A DNA stretch of 64,000 nucleotides from CAJCIT01 sp963771305. GTDB lineage: Bacteria > Acidobacteriota > Terriglobia > Bryobacterales > Bryobacteraceae. Position numbers and translations under genes: made by a program. Position 1 is the stretch's first letter; every line of letters begins with the position of its first letter. Where the stretch lies: assembly GCA_963771305.1 (NCBI GenBank), contig CAVYTS010000022.1, forward strand, positions 228,607 to 292,606. The letters run 5' to 3'. Below the pieces are notes generated by a model. It was given only the letters and a program-made list of their open reading frames with translations. It was not told the DNA's origin and ran no database searches. Below are positions 14,625-21,988 of the stretch, piece by piece.

Positions 14625-15413
14625 ATGAAACTCTTCACAATCGAAACCGAGACGAACAACATCATCGTTCACGCCACGACTCAGGACACCGAAGCCATGG
14701 CGAACGCAGAACGATTTCGCAACGAAGCCGGCTTGAACAAACTGGCTGCAGACTGGCCGGCGGCACGCCTGGTCGAGATTTGGAATAGCCTGCCGGGCGC
14801 AAGTCCTGTTAAGAAGTTCAAGGACCGCCAGACGGCGGTTGCGCGCATCTGGAAAGCGGTGCAGAGCCTCGGCCAGGCTTCCCCTGAGGTCGCTGTAGCA
14901 GACGAACCCGCGCTGGTTCCCGAAGCCGCGACGGCTACGCCCGTTACGCCACAGGCGGCCGACGTTGCAACGGGAGAGGCTCCCGCGACGAAGAAGACCA
15001 CCTCCCGGAAGAACGCACCCAAGGCGGCCCCAAAGGCCGCCAAGCCGCAAGAAACCGCGAAGGCGCCGCGAGAGAGCAGCAAGACGGCGCAGGTGGTCGC
15101 GTTGGGATCGCGTCATAGGCGTGGAAAATTCGTCGCCAGCGAGTGGAGCCGGGTGCGTAGCTCTTCGTCGACCGCCAGCCGATCGGCAGACACCGCGATC
15201 CGTAGTTGCGGAGATTGATCGGCGGTGACAATCGATATTACGCTGGCGGTTCAGCAAGAATTGCAGGCCCGTCTGGAGGAGGCGGACCGGTCGATGGGTT
15301 GGCAGAAGCACACGGTGCGCGGGTTCATGGCGGGTGCAACGAAGAAGGCCGGGTACGCGGTCGAGTCGTTCAAGCCCGAGGGCGGAGAGCGCACATACCG
15401 CATCAACCAATAG
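14625..15413 (+). pseudogene. DUF3489-family gene split by a foreign segment
   Basis: The first part (14,625-15,218) reads MKLFTIETETNNIIVHATTQ ... LVEIWNSLPGASPVKKFKDR ... VARIWKAVQSLG, an Ala/Pro/Lys linker, then REXXKTAQVV-type sequence (ESSKTAQVVAL). The normal ending appears only at 15,285-15,413: MGWQKHTVRGFMAGATKKAG and GERTYRINQ, the C-terminal winged-helix of the family. Between them, where about 15 residues are expected, lie about 190 bases with an in-frame TGA (15,216-15,218). Both parts share a frame. A short downstream ORF from GTG 15,225 could still express the C-terminal domain. Family members are small DNA-binding-like proteins common in mobile islands. Confidence 0.65.
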
Positions 15414-15415
15414 CT

Positions 15416-15589
15416 TCAGCGATTCATTCTGGCCCGCCAGGCTCCGGCAGCGGCGGGCTTTTCTGCGTTCAGGAGCAGCCGCAGTTCCGCCGACCAGTCC
15501 GCTAGCGCAAGGCACAATCCTTGCAGGTCGGGGTGGCCATTCCGCAGGAGCGTTTCGATGGCTGCGATCTCCTGGCGGCAACGCGTGAT
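15416..15589 (-). CDS. Possible small ORF after the methyltransferase
   Basis: Directly after the methyltransferase TGA the same frame continues CRQEIAAIETLLRNGHPDLQ and GLCLALADWSAELRLLL, ending at 15,416. It looks like real helical protein, but there is no start codon in frame; one lost base at the ATGAATC junction would give an ATG overlapping the stop. It may be a small operon partner whose start is obscured by an indel, or a C-terminal extension cut off by a stop. Confidence 0.3.
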   Translation of the reverse strand: MTRCRQEIAAIETLLRNGHPDLQGLCLALADWSAELRLLLNAEKPAAAGAWRARMNR

Positions 15590-16918
15590 TCATGCCGCTC
15601 CCTTGATGCGCTCTGCAACCAGCGCTTCAAATGTGCGGCCATCGCCGTCGAGCGTGGCTTTCTTGCCGGACAGCGTCTGGTAGCGCTGCACAATCACATC
15701 TACATACTTCGGGTCCAGCTCGATGCCTACGCAAACGCGCTCCGTCAGTTCGGCGGCTGCCAACGTGGTTCCACTGCCAAGGAAGGGCTCGTAGACCAGC
15801 TCCCCTCGTTTGGTGTGGTTCAGGATCGGCTTGCGCATCAGATCGACGGGCTTCTGCGTGGGGTGATCGACCTTCTCTTCATCTGATCCGCCCATGATGA
15901 ACTTCGGCGAAGCCGAGTCCCAGATGGTGGAGTTCTCGCCGGCTTTGCCATACCAGGGAGCGTTTTTCTTACGCACAAACCAACAAGGCTCGTGGGCGAA
16001 CCAGTACAACGTCCTGGTGAGGACTGTCCTGCCCTTGTTCCAGATGATTTGCTGGTGATGCAGGAAGCCGATTCGGAGTAAGCCATCCAGAACTTCCCGG
16101 GTGAATTTCGATGCATGCCAGACATAAGCTGCCTCGAGACTGGGAACGAGCTCGTAGGCCTCCGACCAGTCGGCCCGCGTGTCACCCGAGATGGTCGTTT
16201 CGGTGTGCCCCTCCGTGCGCTTTTTCATGTAGCTGGACTCGGCAGGCCCGCAGCCATTGAGCCCGGCTCGATCGCGCCATTCGCTGTCAAGCTCGATCCC
16301 GTATGGAGGATCTGTGACCATAAGGACCGGCCTGCGGTCGCCAAGCAACATCGCAACCGCATCGGGACTGGTTGCATCCCCACACAGCACCCGGTGCGGC
16401 CCGCAGAGCCAAAGGTCGCCAAGCCGCGATACCGGATTCTCGGGCAGGGGCGGTGCTGCGTTTGCTTGATCGTCGTCGCCCGGATCGAGCAGCAGATCGT
16501 CGATTTCCTTCGGGTCGAACCCTGTGAGGCTTAAATCGAAGTCCGCCTCGTTCAGTTCCTGCAATTCGAGTGCGAGCAACTCGTCGTCCCAAGAAGCCCA
16601 CGTCACCGATCGATTAACCATGAGCCGAAACGCTTTGACCTGCGCCGGAGACCACTCGTCGCAGAGAATAACTGGCACCTCCGTGATCCGCAGCTTCTGT
16701 GCGGCCTTGAGGCGCAAATGTCCGTCCACCACCTCGCCGTCGCTCCGGGCTAGCACTGGGATCTTGAAGCCGAACTCGCGAATGCTGCTGCACATCCGAT
16801 CCACGACCGAGTCGTTCTTGCGGGGATTGCGAGCGTAGAAGACGAGACGGTCAATGGGCCAGCATTCAACCCCAATCTCGCTTTGAATCGATGGGCTGAC
16901 ATGCGCGGTCTCTGGCAT
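15590..16918 (-). CDS. ParB-like domain fused to a DNA methyltransferase
   Basis: About 442 residues from ATG 16,918, chosen for GAGGGGG just upstream (an ATG at 16,936 lacks a site). N-terminal ParB/Srx-type domain (LVFYARNPRKNDSVVDRMCS, VLARSDGEVVDGHLRLKAA with GHLR near the active loop). C-terminal N4/N6 aminomethyltransferase of beta group order: DPPYG at about 203-207 first, FLGSGTT (AdoMet pocket) near 385 last, with VDHPTQKP before it. Such ParB-MTase fusions are frequent orphan methylases of prophages and mobile islands, thought to protect element DNA or mark it. No restriction enzyme gene is adjacent. Confidence 0.88.
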   Translation of the reverse strand: MPETAHVSPSIQSEIGVECWPIDRLVFYARNPRKNDSVVDRMCSSIREFGFKIPVLARSDGEVVDGHLRLKAAQKLRITEVPVILCDEWSPAQVKAFRLMVNRSVTWASWDDELLALELQELNEADFDLSLTGFDPKEIDDLLLDPGDDDQANAAPPLPENPVSRLGDLWLCGPHRVLCGDATSPDAVAMLLGDRRPVLMVTDPPYGIELDSEWRDRAGLNGCGPAESSYMKKRTEGHTETTISGDTRADWSEAYELVPSLEAAYVWHASKFTREVLDGLLRIGFLHHQQIIWNKGRTVLTRTLYWFAHEPCWFVRKKNAPWYGKAGENSTIWDSASPKFIMGGSDEEKVDHPTQKPVDLMRKPILNHTKRGELVYEPFLGSGTTLAAAELTERVCVGIELDPKYVDVIVQRYQTLSGKKATLDGDGRTFEALVAERIKGAA

Positions 16919-17031
16919 ACACCCCCTCGATAACAATCGCTGAAGTCAGTCGTCAACAGTCATGACCAGAATCTCCTGACACCGATCAAAGACGTGCTTC
17001 ATTTAGAATCAGTTCTTCGGGAGAGACTGCC

Positions 17032-17178
17032 ATGCAATGCCCTCACTGCCGTTCTCCAGAAGTGCATCCGTCCAGGCCTCGCTGGATAGACGTCATCTTT
17101 CGTCTCATTGCGCTCAAGCCCTATCGACGCCTACTCTGCGGACGTCGATTCTACCGTTGGCGTCGAAGCCAGGGATAG
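17032..17178 (+). CDS. Zinc-ribbon microprotein (copy B)
   Basis: 48 residues: MQCPHCRSPEVHPSRPRWID, VIFRLIALKPYRRLLC, GRRFYRWRRSQG. CGGGAGAG ends about 6 bases before the ATG. It parallels copy A at 13,046-13,219: same CPxCRS start, PSR-x-RW-x-DVIF and KP[FY]R blocks, and similar spacing. The second CxxC of copy A is reduced to a single Cys here (LLCGRR), so metal binding may be weaker. Divergent from the ParB-methyltransferase gene by about 110 bases. Confidence 0.55.
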   Translation: MQCPHCRSPEVHPSRPRWIDVIFRLIALKPYRRLLCGRRFYRWRRSQG

Positions 17179-17214
17179 CCGACCAGTGCTCCGGCTCCAC
17201 AGCCGGCGGAGACC

Positions 17215-17470
17215 CGGAATTCTGAGGATTGTGAGTAGCGGGCCTCCCGTGGTGACGTGGTCGTGACCGAGGATCACGTTCACCTCCGCGGCCACTGGTA
17301 TTGGTGTGCGCCGGGAGTTTTGAGTATTGTGAGCATTTTGAGTAACGAGTACTAGCGGTCCCACTAGTCCAAGGACTCAAGATTCGATTTCTGAGTATTG
17401 TGAGTAACGAGTGGGTTTCGAAGCCTAGCGTAGAAGATCAGTTCTGAGGATTGTGAGTATTGTGAGAGGC
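17215..17470 (+). repeat. Interspersed TTCTGAGGATTGTGAGTA-type repeats
   Basis: At least four related copies lie in about 250 non-coding bases: TTCTGAGGATTGTGAGTA near 17,219; TTTTGAGTATTGTGAGCATT then TTTTGAGTAACGAG near 17,321; TTCTGAGTATTGTGAGTAAC near 17,391; TTCTGAGGATTGTGAGTATT near 17,440. Spacing is irregular, so this is not a CRISPR array. The remaining part of 17,179-17,747 holds no recognised gene. Confidence 0.6.
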
Positions 17471-17747
17471 CGGTCGCAAAACGGAGCACCACTTCGATGT
17501 GGCACACGCCGACAGGTGAGACGGGCATCCTTATTAAGGAACCAAATGGTTCGCGTATCCAGCAGACGCCACGCAATGAATCGGTGCCCACAGCGCCCGT
17601 GTCATCTATCGCATTAAAGGCAGAGCTAATCGCGGGCAGCGTCACAGGACCCAAGGCTATTCATGCTCTAAGCGCTGCGTTGGACTCCAGTTGGACGCCA
17701 CAGCCGCACTTCTAGATGATGTGTTGGTCGTAAGTCTATGAGGAGTT

Positions 17748-17823
17748 TGGTGGACCTGGACGGGTTCGAACCGTCGACCTCTTCCATGCCATGGAAGCGC
17801 GCTCCCAACTGCGCCACAGGCCC
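17748..17823 (-). tRNA. tRNA-Ala (anticodon GGC)
   Basis: A 76-base cloverleaf including an encoded CCA end. Acceptor GGGCCTG pairs with CAGGTCC and contains the G3-U70 wobble pair that defines alanine tRNAs. The anticodon stem CTTCC/GGAAG closes the loop ATGGCAT, giving anticodon GGC after U33. The T arm is GACGG-TTCGAAC-CCGTC. The D arm carries GCGC-AGTTGGGA-GCGC. The accessory block lies on its 3' side, the usual place for tRNA-integrating elements. Confidence 0.95.
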
Positions 17824-17911
17824 ACACAGCAGGTTGTGCAATTCGAGAATAGCATATCAGCTAACGACTTCCGGATGGCTTTCGAATTGCCCAGTACGGC
17901 GGTTTTGGGTG

Positions 17912-17937
17912 GCCGCTAGTATCTCAAAACTAGCGGC
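17912..17937. repeat. Perfect inverted repeat
   Basis: GCCGCTAG (17,912-17,919) and CTAGCGGC (17,930-17,937) form an 8-bp perfect stem with a 10-base loop, followed on the plus strand by AT-rich TAATATAATC. It lies between the tRNA gene and the HisKA protein. It could be an operator or a weak terminator; there is no T-run. The rest of 17,824-18,070 holds nothing recognised. Confidence 0.4.
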
Positions 17938-18070
17938 TAATATAATCATCCGATTTAATGCAATCGCCTATTGACTGGCAGGCGATTCGGATGCAAAATC
18001 AAGCGGTCGGTTGTCTCGGGGTTGGCTTCGCGGTCTGCAGCAGAAACCAAATCCAAAATACGAAGATCAA

Positions 18071-18334
18071 ATGCAACAAGCTACACTAGCCCCATTGTCC
18101 ACAATCTCCTCACGCGCCCCCACGAATCACGCTGATTCCCTTTTGAACGCGACCATCCCTATGACCAGCATGGACAACCTGGTTCATGAGCTCCGGCAGC
18201 CGTTGAGCGCCATCGAGCATCTCGCATTCTATTTGCAACTCGTGTCTGAAGATCCGGTTGTCTGCATGCATTCTCAACGGATTCAAGATTTGATTGGACA
18301 AGCCAACGAGATTCTCGAGAAGGCCACCGCGTAG
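18071..18334 (+). CDS. Stand-alone histidine-kinase dimerisation (HisKA-like) domain
   Basis: 87 residues from ATG 18,071. Residues about 32-85 match a HisKA two-helix hairpin: VHELRQPLSAIEHLAFYLQL with the phospho-acceptor His in HELRQPLS, then a second helix SQRIQDLIGQANEILEKA. There is no ATPase domain, sensor or membrane segment and no neighbouring kinase, so it cannot autophosphorylate alone. It could be a phosphotransfer or decoy protein, or the leftover core of a larger kinase; clean ends at both sides favour a real short gene. The start is uncertain because no ribosome-binding site is evident. Confidence 0.55.
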   Translation: MQQATLAPLSTISSRAPTNHADSLLNATIPMTSMDNLVHELRQPLSAIEHLAFYLQLVSEDPVVCMHSQRIQDLIGQANEILEKATA

Positions 18335-18452
18335 ACGTTCGCCGTTTGTCATTGACTAAGACTTACAATCTGACCCGCGTTGTATAGCTGGGCTCAATCG
18401 AGCGCGCAGCGTGTGGTGCGCTTCAAAGGCATCACCACCTGAGCGTGGTGGA

Positions 18453-19526
18453 TTATGACTGTCGAAACTCGATGGCGCGAGCGCGCTCGAGTTCCTCCAG
18501 CCGCTGTTCCATGGCTTTCAGTTGTGCCCGCATCTCCGGCAGCTTGGCGAGACTGGCAAGCTGTTGCAAGTGCTCGCGGAGGGGCCGCGCGGGAGTTCCC
18601 CAAACTGGCTGCCCTGCGCGAACGATTTTCGAAGTTAAGATACCGGCGCCTGACCCGATAACTGCCTTCGACTCAATGCGCGCCTTATCGCCCACGCCCA
18701 CTTGGCCGCCGACGATCGCGTAGTCGCCAATGACTACACCGCCGGAGAATCCGGCTTGCGCGGCGATCACGACATGCCGGCCGATTTCGCAGTTGTGGGC
18801 GATATGGACCATGTTGTCAATCTTTGTCCCATCGCCGATGCGCGTGACACCAAGCGCGGCGCGGTCAACACACGTGTTGGCGCCGAGTTCCACATCGTCG
18901 CCAATCTCCACGGTGCCGATCTGCGGGAACTTTTCGTAATGGTCTCCCATGAACGCGAAGCCGAAACCGTCGGCGCCCAGCACACACCCGGCGTGCAGCA
19001 GCGCGCGGGACCCAATGCGAACGCGGTCGTAAACGGTCACGTTGGGATGCAGGACGCTCCCCTCGCCAATGACAACGTCTTCTCCAATGGCGCAGCCGGC
19101 GCCAACCTGGCATTCCTTCCCGAGCACGGTTCGCGGGCCAACGGAAACATGTGGGCCGACAGACACTGCCTCACCCAGAACTGCCGTCGCATCAACGCAG
19201 GCGCTGGGATGCACTCCAATCGGCTGTCGTTTGGGAGGATACAAAAGCGCGGTCAATCGCGCGAATGACGCGCGAGGGTCACCGACGCGGATCAGGCTGC
19301 GTCGCGAAGGATTCTCGAAGCCTGGTGACACCAGCAAACAGCCGGCCTGGGACTGAGCTGCGCTCTCGGCAGCCTTACGGTTTGCAACAAACGACAGTTC
19401 GCCCGACGCGGCGGACTGAAGTTGATTAACTCCGCTGATGACGATGTCACCATCACCTTCGAGGGTGGCGTGCCCAAATGTTCTCTGGCAGAGCTCAGCA
19501 AGTTGCGCCGCGGTAATGGGAGTCAT
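18453..19526 (-). CDS. lpxD: UDP-3-O-acyl-glucosamine N-acyltransferase LpxD
   Basis: 357 residues, normal length. An N-terminal uridine-binding domain (ISGVNQLQSAASGELSFVAN) is followed by a long left-handed beta-helix of hexapeptide repeats (VGPHVSVGPRTVLGKECQVG, IGEDVVIGEGSVLHPNVTVY) and a C-terminal helical tail (LKAMEQRLEELERAR). The catalytic His is in MVHIAHNCEIG. It adds the second acyl chain in lipid A synthesis at the cytoplasmic side, so the host has lipopolysaccharide or a relative. It is divergent from lpxA with only 18 bases between starts; the usual fabZ is absent. Confidence 0.95.
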   Translation of the reverse strand: MTPITAAQLAELCQRTFGHATLEGDGDIVISGVNQLQSAASGELSFVANRKAAESAAQSQAGCLLVSPGFENPSRRSLIRVGDPRASFARLTALLYPPKRQPIGVHPSACVDATAVLGEAVSVGPHVSVGPRTVLGKECQVGAGCAIGEDVVIGEGSVLHPNVTVYDRVRIGSRALLHAGCVLGADGFGFAFMGDHYEKFPQIGTVEIGDDVELGANTCVDRAALGVTRIGDGTKIDNMVHIAHNCEIGRHVVIAAQAGFSGGVVIGDYAIVGGQVGVGDKARIESKAVIGSGAGILTSKIVRAGQPVWGTPARPLREHLQQLASLAKLPEMRAQLKAMEQRLEELERARAIEFRQS

Positions 19527-19544
19527 CCCTCATACTTAGCATGT

Positions 19545-20376
19545 ATGGCCATCGATGCCTCAACTTACGTGGCGCCCACGGCGCACGTGCATCCGGACGC
19601 CGTGGTCGGACCAGGGTGCCGCATCGGAGAGTTTTGCATTTTAGAGCAGGACGTCCGTGTGGGCACAGGATGCGTGTTTGAACCGTACGTCTATATAAAG
19701 CGTTGGACGACTTTAGGCGACCGGAACGAGATCTCGGCCGGCACGGTGCTTGGGACAGATCCACTGGACAAGAATTTCTCAGGCGAACGCAGTTACCTGA
19801 TCATCGGTGACGACAATAAGATTCGCGAGCACTACACCATATCCCGCGGAACAGAGCCGGAATCGGAGACGCTCGTCGGAAGCGGCAATTACATAATGAC
19901 CTCGGGGCACATCGCTCATAACTGCGTCATCGGCGACCATACGGTAATCGCCAGTTGTTCGCTGGTGGCTGGCTATGCGGAGGTCGAAGACCAAGCCTTC
20001 ATCTCAGGTGGCGTGGTGATTCATCAATATTCGAAGATTGGACGACTGGCGATGATCGGCGGCAACACTCGCGTGAACAGCGACGTCCCTCCATTCTTTC
20101 TTTACTCCGAGTTCAACGTTGCCGCCGAAGGGCTTGAACATGGTCGGCTTGAAGCGGGCTGGCTTCACGTTGACCGAGATTGGACTCTTGAAGAACGCCT
20201 ACCGTATCCTATATCACTCAAATCTGAAGCTGGAGGAAGCGCTGAAGCGAATCGAGACGGAATTTCCTTCGCCGCACACGCTTCACCTGGTGAACTTCGT
20301 TCGCAGCAGCAAACGTGGCATCTGCCGCGAATCAGCTGCACGTTCGGTGAGAGATGAGGTTCGGGCGATCAGGTGA
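19545..20376 (+). CDS. lpxA: UDP-N-acetylglucosamine acyltransferase LpxA, frameshifted in this sequence
   Basis: ATG 19,545 starts AIDASTYVAPTAHVHPDAVV, a hexapeptide-repeat beta-helix with the LpxA signature around the catalytic His (MTSGHIAHNCVIGDH) and SGGVVIHQYSKIGRLAMIGG. At about 20,120-20,130 the frame shifts by one: frame one continues as nonsense, while the next frame gives the proper C-terminal domain KGLNMVGLKRAGFTLTEIGL ... NLKLEEALKRIE ending at 20,376. Because lpxA is essential in most diderms and all other blocks are intact, a one-base sequence error (an extra G in GCCGCCGAAGGG) is more likely than a pseudogene. It acylates UDP-GlcNAc, the first step of lipid A. Its last 8 bases overlap galK, convergent. 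Confidence 0.9.
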
Positions 20377-21529
20377 TCAGCCCAGCACTGGCGCTCGGTT
20401 GACAGTGGTAAAAGAGCGGCGTTTTTTGGAAGCGCTGCTTGTAAGCTCCGGTGAGCCGCGCCTGGAATTCATCTGCCGCGCCGGGTTCGACCAGGTTCAC
20501 GGTGCACCCACCAAAACCGGCGCCGGTCATGCGGGCTCCATAAACACCACGAATCTTAATGGCGGTATCGACAAGGAAGTCGATTTCCTCGCAGCTGATC
20601 TCGAAATCGTATTGCAAGCTGCGATGCGCGGCGATGAACAAGCGCCCCATTTCGTTCAGGTCTTTAGCGCTGGCAGCGGCGGCAAGGTCGAGCACGCGCG
20701 CGTTCTCGGAAATAATATGGCGAGCACGGCGGCGCGGTATGGGCGAGAGACTGTCCTGCACCTTTTCAAACAGAGTCAGCGGGATATCGCGCAGGCTTTG
20801 CGCGCCGGGTTGAAATGGGCGCAACTCCTCCACGGCCTGGCGACACTCCGCAACGCGCTCTCGATAGGCCGACGAAACAAGTTCGTGCTTCACCATGGAG
20901 TTCACCGCGATAACGCTCAAGTTCGACGGCAGCGTCACTTCGATATGGCTCAGGTCGCGGCAATCGATCTGGATGGCCTCGCCTTCCACGCCGAATAGTG
21001 ACGCGTATTGATCCATGATGCCGCAGGGCATCCCGACAAACTGCGATTCGGCCCGCTGGCACAGTTTGGCGATTTCGAGACGATCCATGCTGCGCGAACC
21101 GAGCAGGGCCAACGCGGTGGCTACTTCCAGCGCTGCCGACGAACTTAGCCCCGAACCACGAGGAACGTCACTATGAATGTAAAGATCGCTCGGTCCGACA
21201 GCGTGACCGTCACGTATCAGCATTTGCGCGACGCCGACCAGGTAGTCGCTCCAATCGTGCTGCTGCCCGGTAGTTGCCAGCCTGCCGACAGGAAACTCAC
21301 GGCTCTCACCCATTTCTTCGGAATAGAGGCGCAGCAAGCCGTGGTTCGCTGGAGCGATGGCAATGTAGCAGGCCATTTCGATGGCGATCGGACAGACCAA
21401 GCCCTGGTTGTAATCGGTGTGTTCCCCAATCAGATTGACACGACCGGGAGCGCGATAAAGGGCGGGCTCAAGACGATTATCGAAAGTAGAGTGAAACGAC
21501 TTCTCCAACTCGCGCGGCGTGATTGCCAC
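20369..21529 (-). CDS. galK: Galactokinase
   Basis: 386 residues, normal length for GHMP galactokinases. All motifs are present: GRVNLIGEHTDYNQG (substrate and family signature, residues 29-43), GSGLSSSAALEVA (ATP loop, motif 2) and GARMTGAGFGGCTVNLV (motif 3). It phosphorylates alpha-D-galactose at C1 in the Leloir pathway. It is divergent from a sodium:solute symporter gene, with LacI-type operator-like palindromes between, so uptake and phosphorylation of galactose or a galactoside are probably co-regulated. No galT or galE lies in the window. Confidence 0.95.
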   Translation of the reverse strand: MAITPRELEKSFHSTFDNRLEPALYRAPGRVNLIGEHTDYNQGLVCPIAIEMACYIAIAPANHGLLRLYSEEMGESREFPVGRLATTGQQHDWSDYLVGVAQMLIRDGHAVGPSDLYIHSDVPRGSGLSSSAALEVATALALLGSRSMDRLEIAKLCQRAESQFVGMPCGIMDQYASLFGVEGEAIQIDCRDLSHIEVTLPSNLSVIAVNSMVKHELVSSAYRERVAECRQAVEELRPFQPGAQSLRDIPLTLFEKVQDSLSPIPRRRARHIISENARVLDLAAAASAKDLNEMGRLFIAAHRSLQYDFEISCEEIDFLVDTAIKIRGVYGARMTGAGFGGCTVNLVEPGAADEFQARLTGAYKQRFQKTPLFYHCQPSASAGLIT

Positions 21530-21689
21530 AGTAAGCCCCCAAAGACGACGAAGTCAGACCGCTCAAGAGATCGACCTTCACCCGGCCGAGCGGCGCAGTT
21601 GCCTCCGAGTGGGTCACGACACAAAAACAGCCGTTCGAGGTCAGCCGATTGAAGCGAGCGTCAGTCGTGAACCCCCGGAAAGAGTGTAT

Positions 21690-21749
21690 CGTAAGCGCTT
21701 CCAAAATTTCGAAAACCTAGCGCCTCGCCTAGGTTTGAAAGCGCTACCA
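21690..21749. promoter_or_regulatory. LacI-family-type double operator between galK and the symporter
   Basis: Two related half-palindromes, CGTAAGCGCTTCC (about 21,690-21,702) and GAAAGCGCTACC (21,737-21,748), both hold the AGCGCT core typical of LacI/GalR operators and lie 47 bases apart. Between them is a separate inverted repeat AAACCTAG-N8-CTAGGTTT (21,713-21,736). The cluster lies about 160 bases upstream of galK and 240 bases upstream of the symporter, fit for repression of both. No LacI-family gene is in the window. The rest of 21,530-21,988 has no recognised gene. Confidence 0.5.
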
Positions 21750-21988
21750 AAGATGCGAGTTAATCGACTCCAAGTGTGTAGGCAGCAAGGTTTCAGGATG
21801 GAGGATGGCCCCGAAGAGACGCGGCAGGCGGGCGACCACAAACCGGGTGCGGCGGCGGGCGAGCCTGTAACAAGTTTTGGTCCTATCTTGATATGCTTCA
21901 ACATGCTGCAGCCTACATCAGTTACGATGCCGCGGCAGGACGGCTGCGAAGGCAGCCGAACGAAGGGGAGCGGTAGCTCGGTCAACAC

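Noticed and set aside
14475..15593. 372-residue minus-strand ORF
   Set aside because: It runs antisense to the DUF3489 gene, is Arg/Leu/Pro rich, and overlaps the start of the HTH gene without motifs.
17215..17470. CRISPR or tandem repeat array
   Set aside because: Spacing is irregular, units vary in length and no cas gene is present.
20100..20376. Programmed frameshifting in lpxA
   Set aside because: No slippery heptamer or downstream pseudoknot is evident, and the same kind of shift recurs in many unrelated genes of the window.
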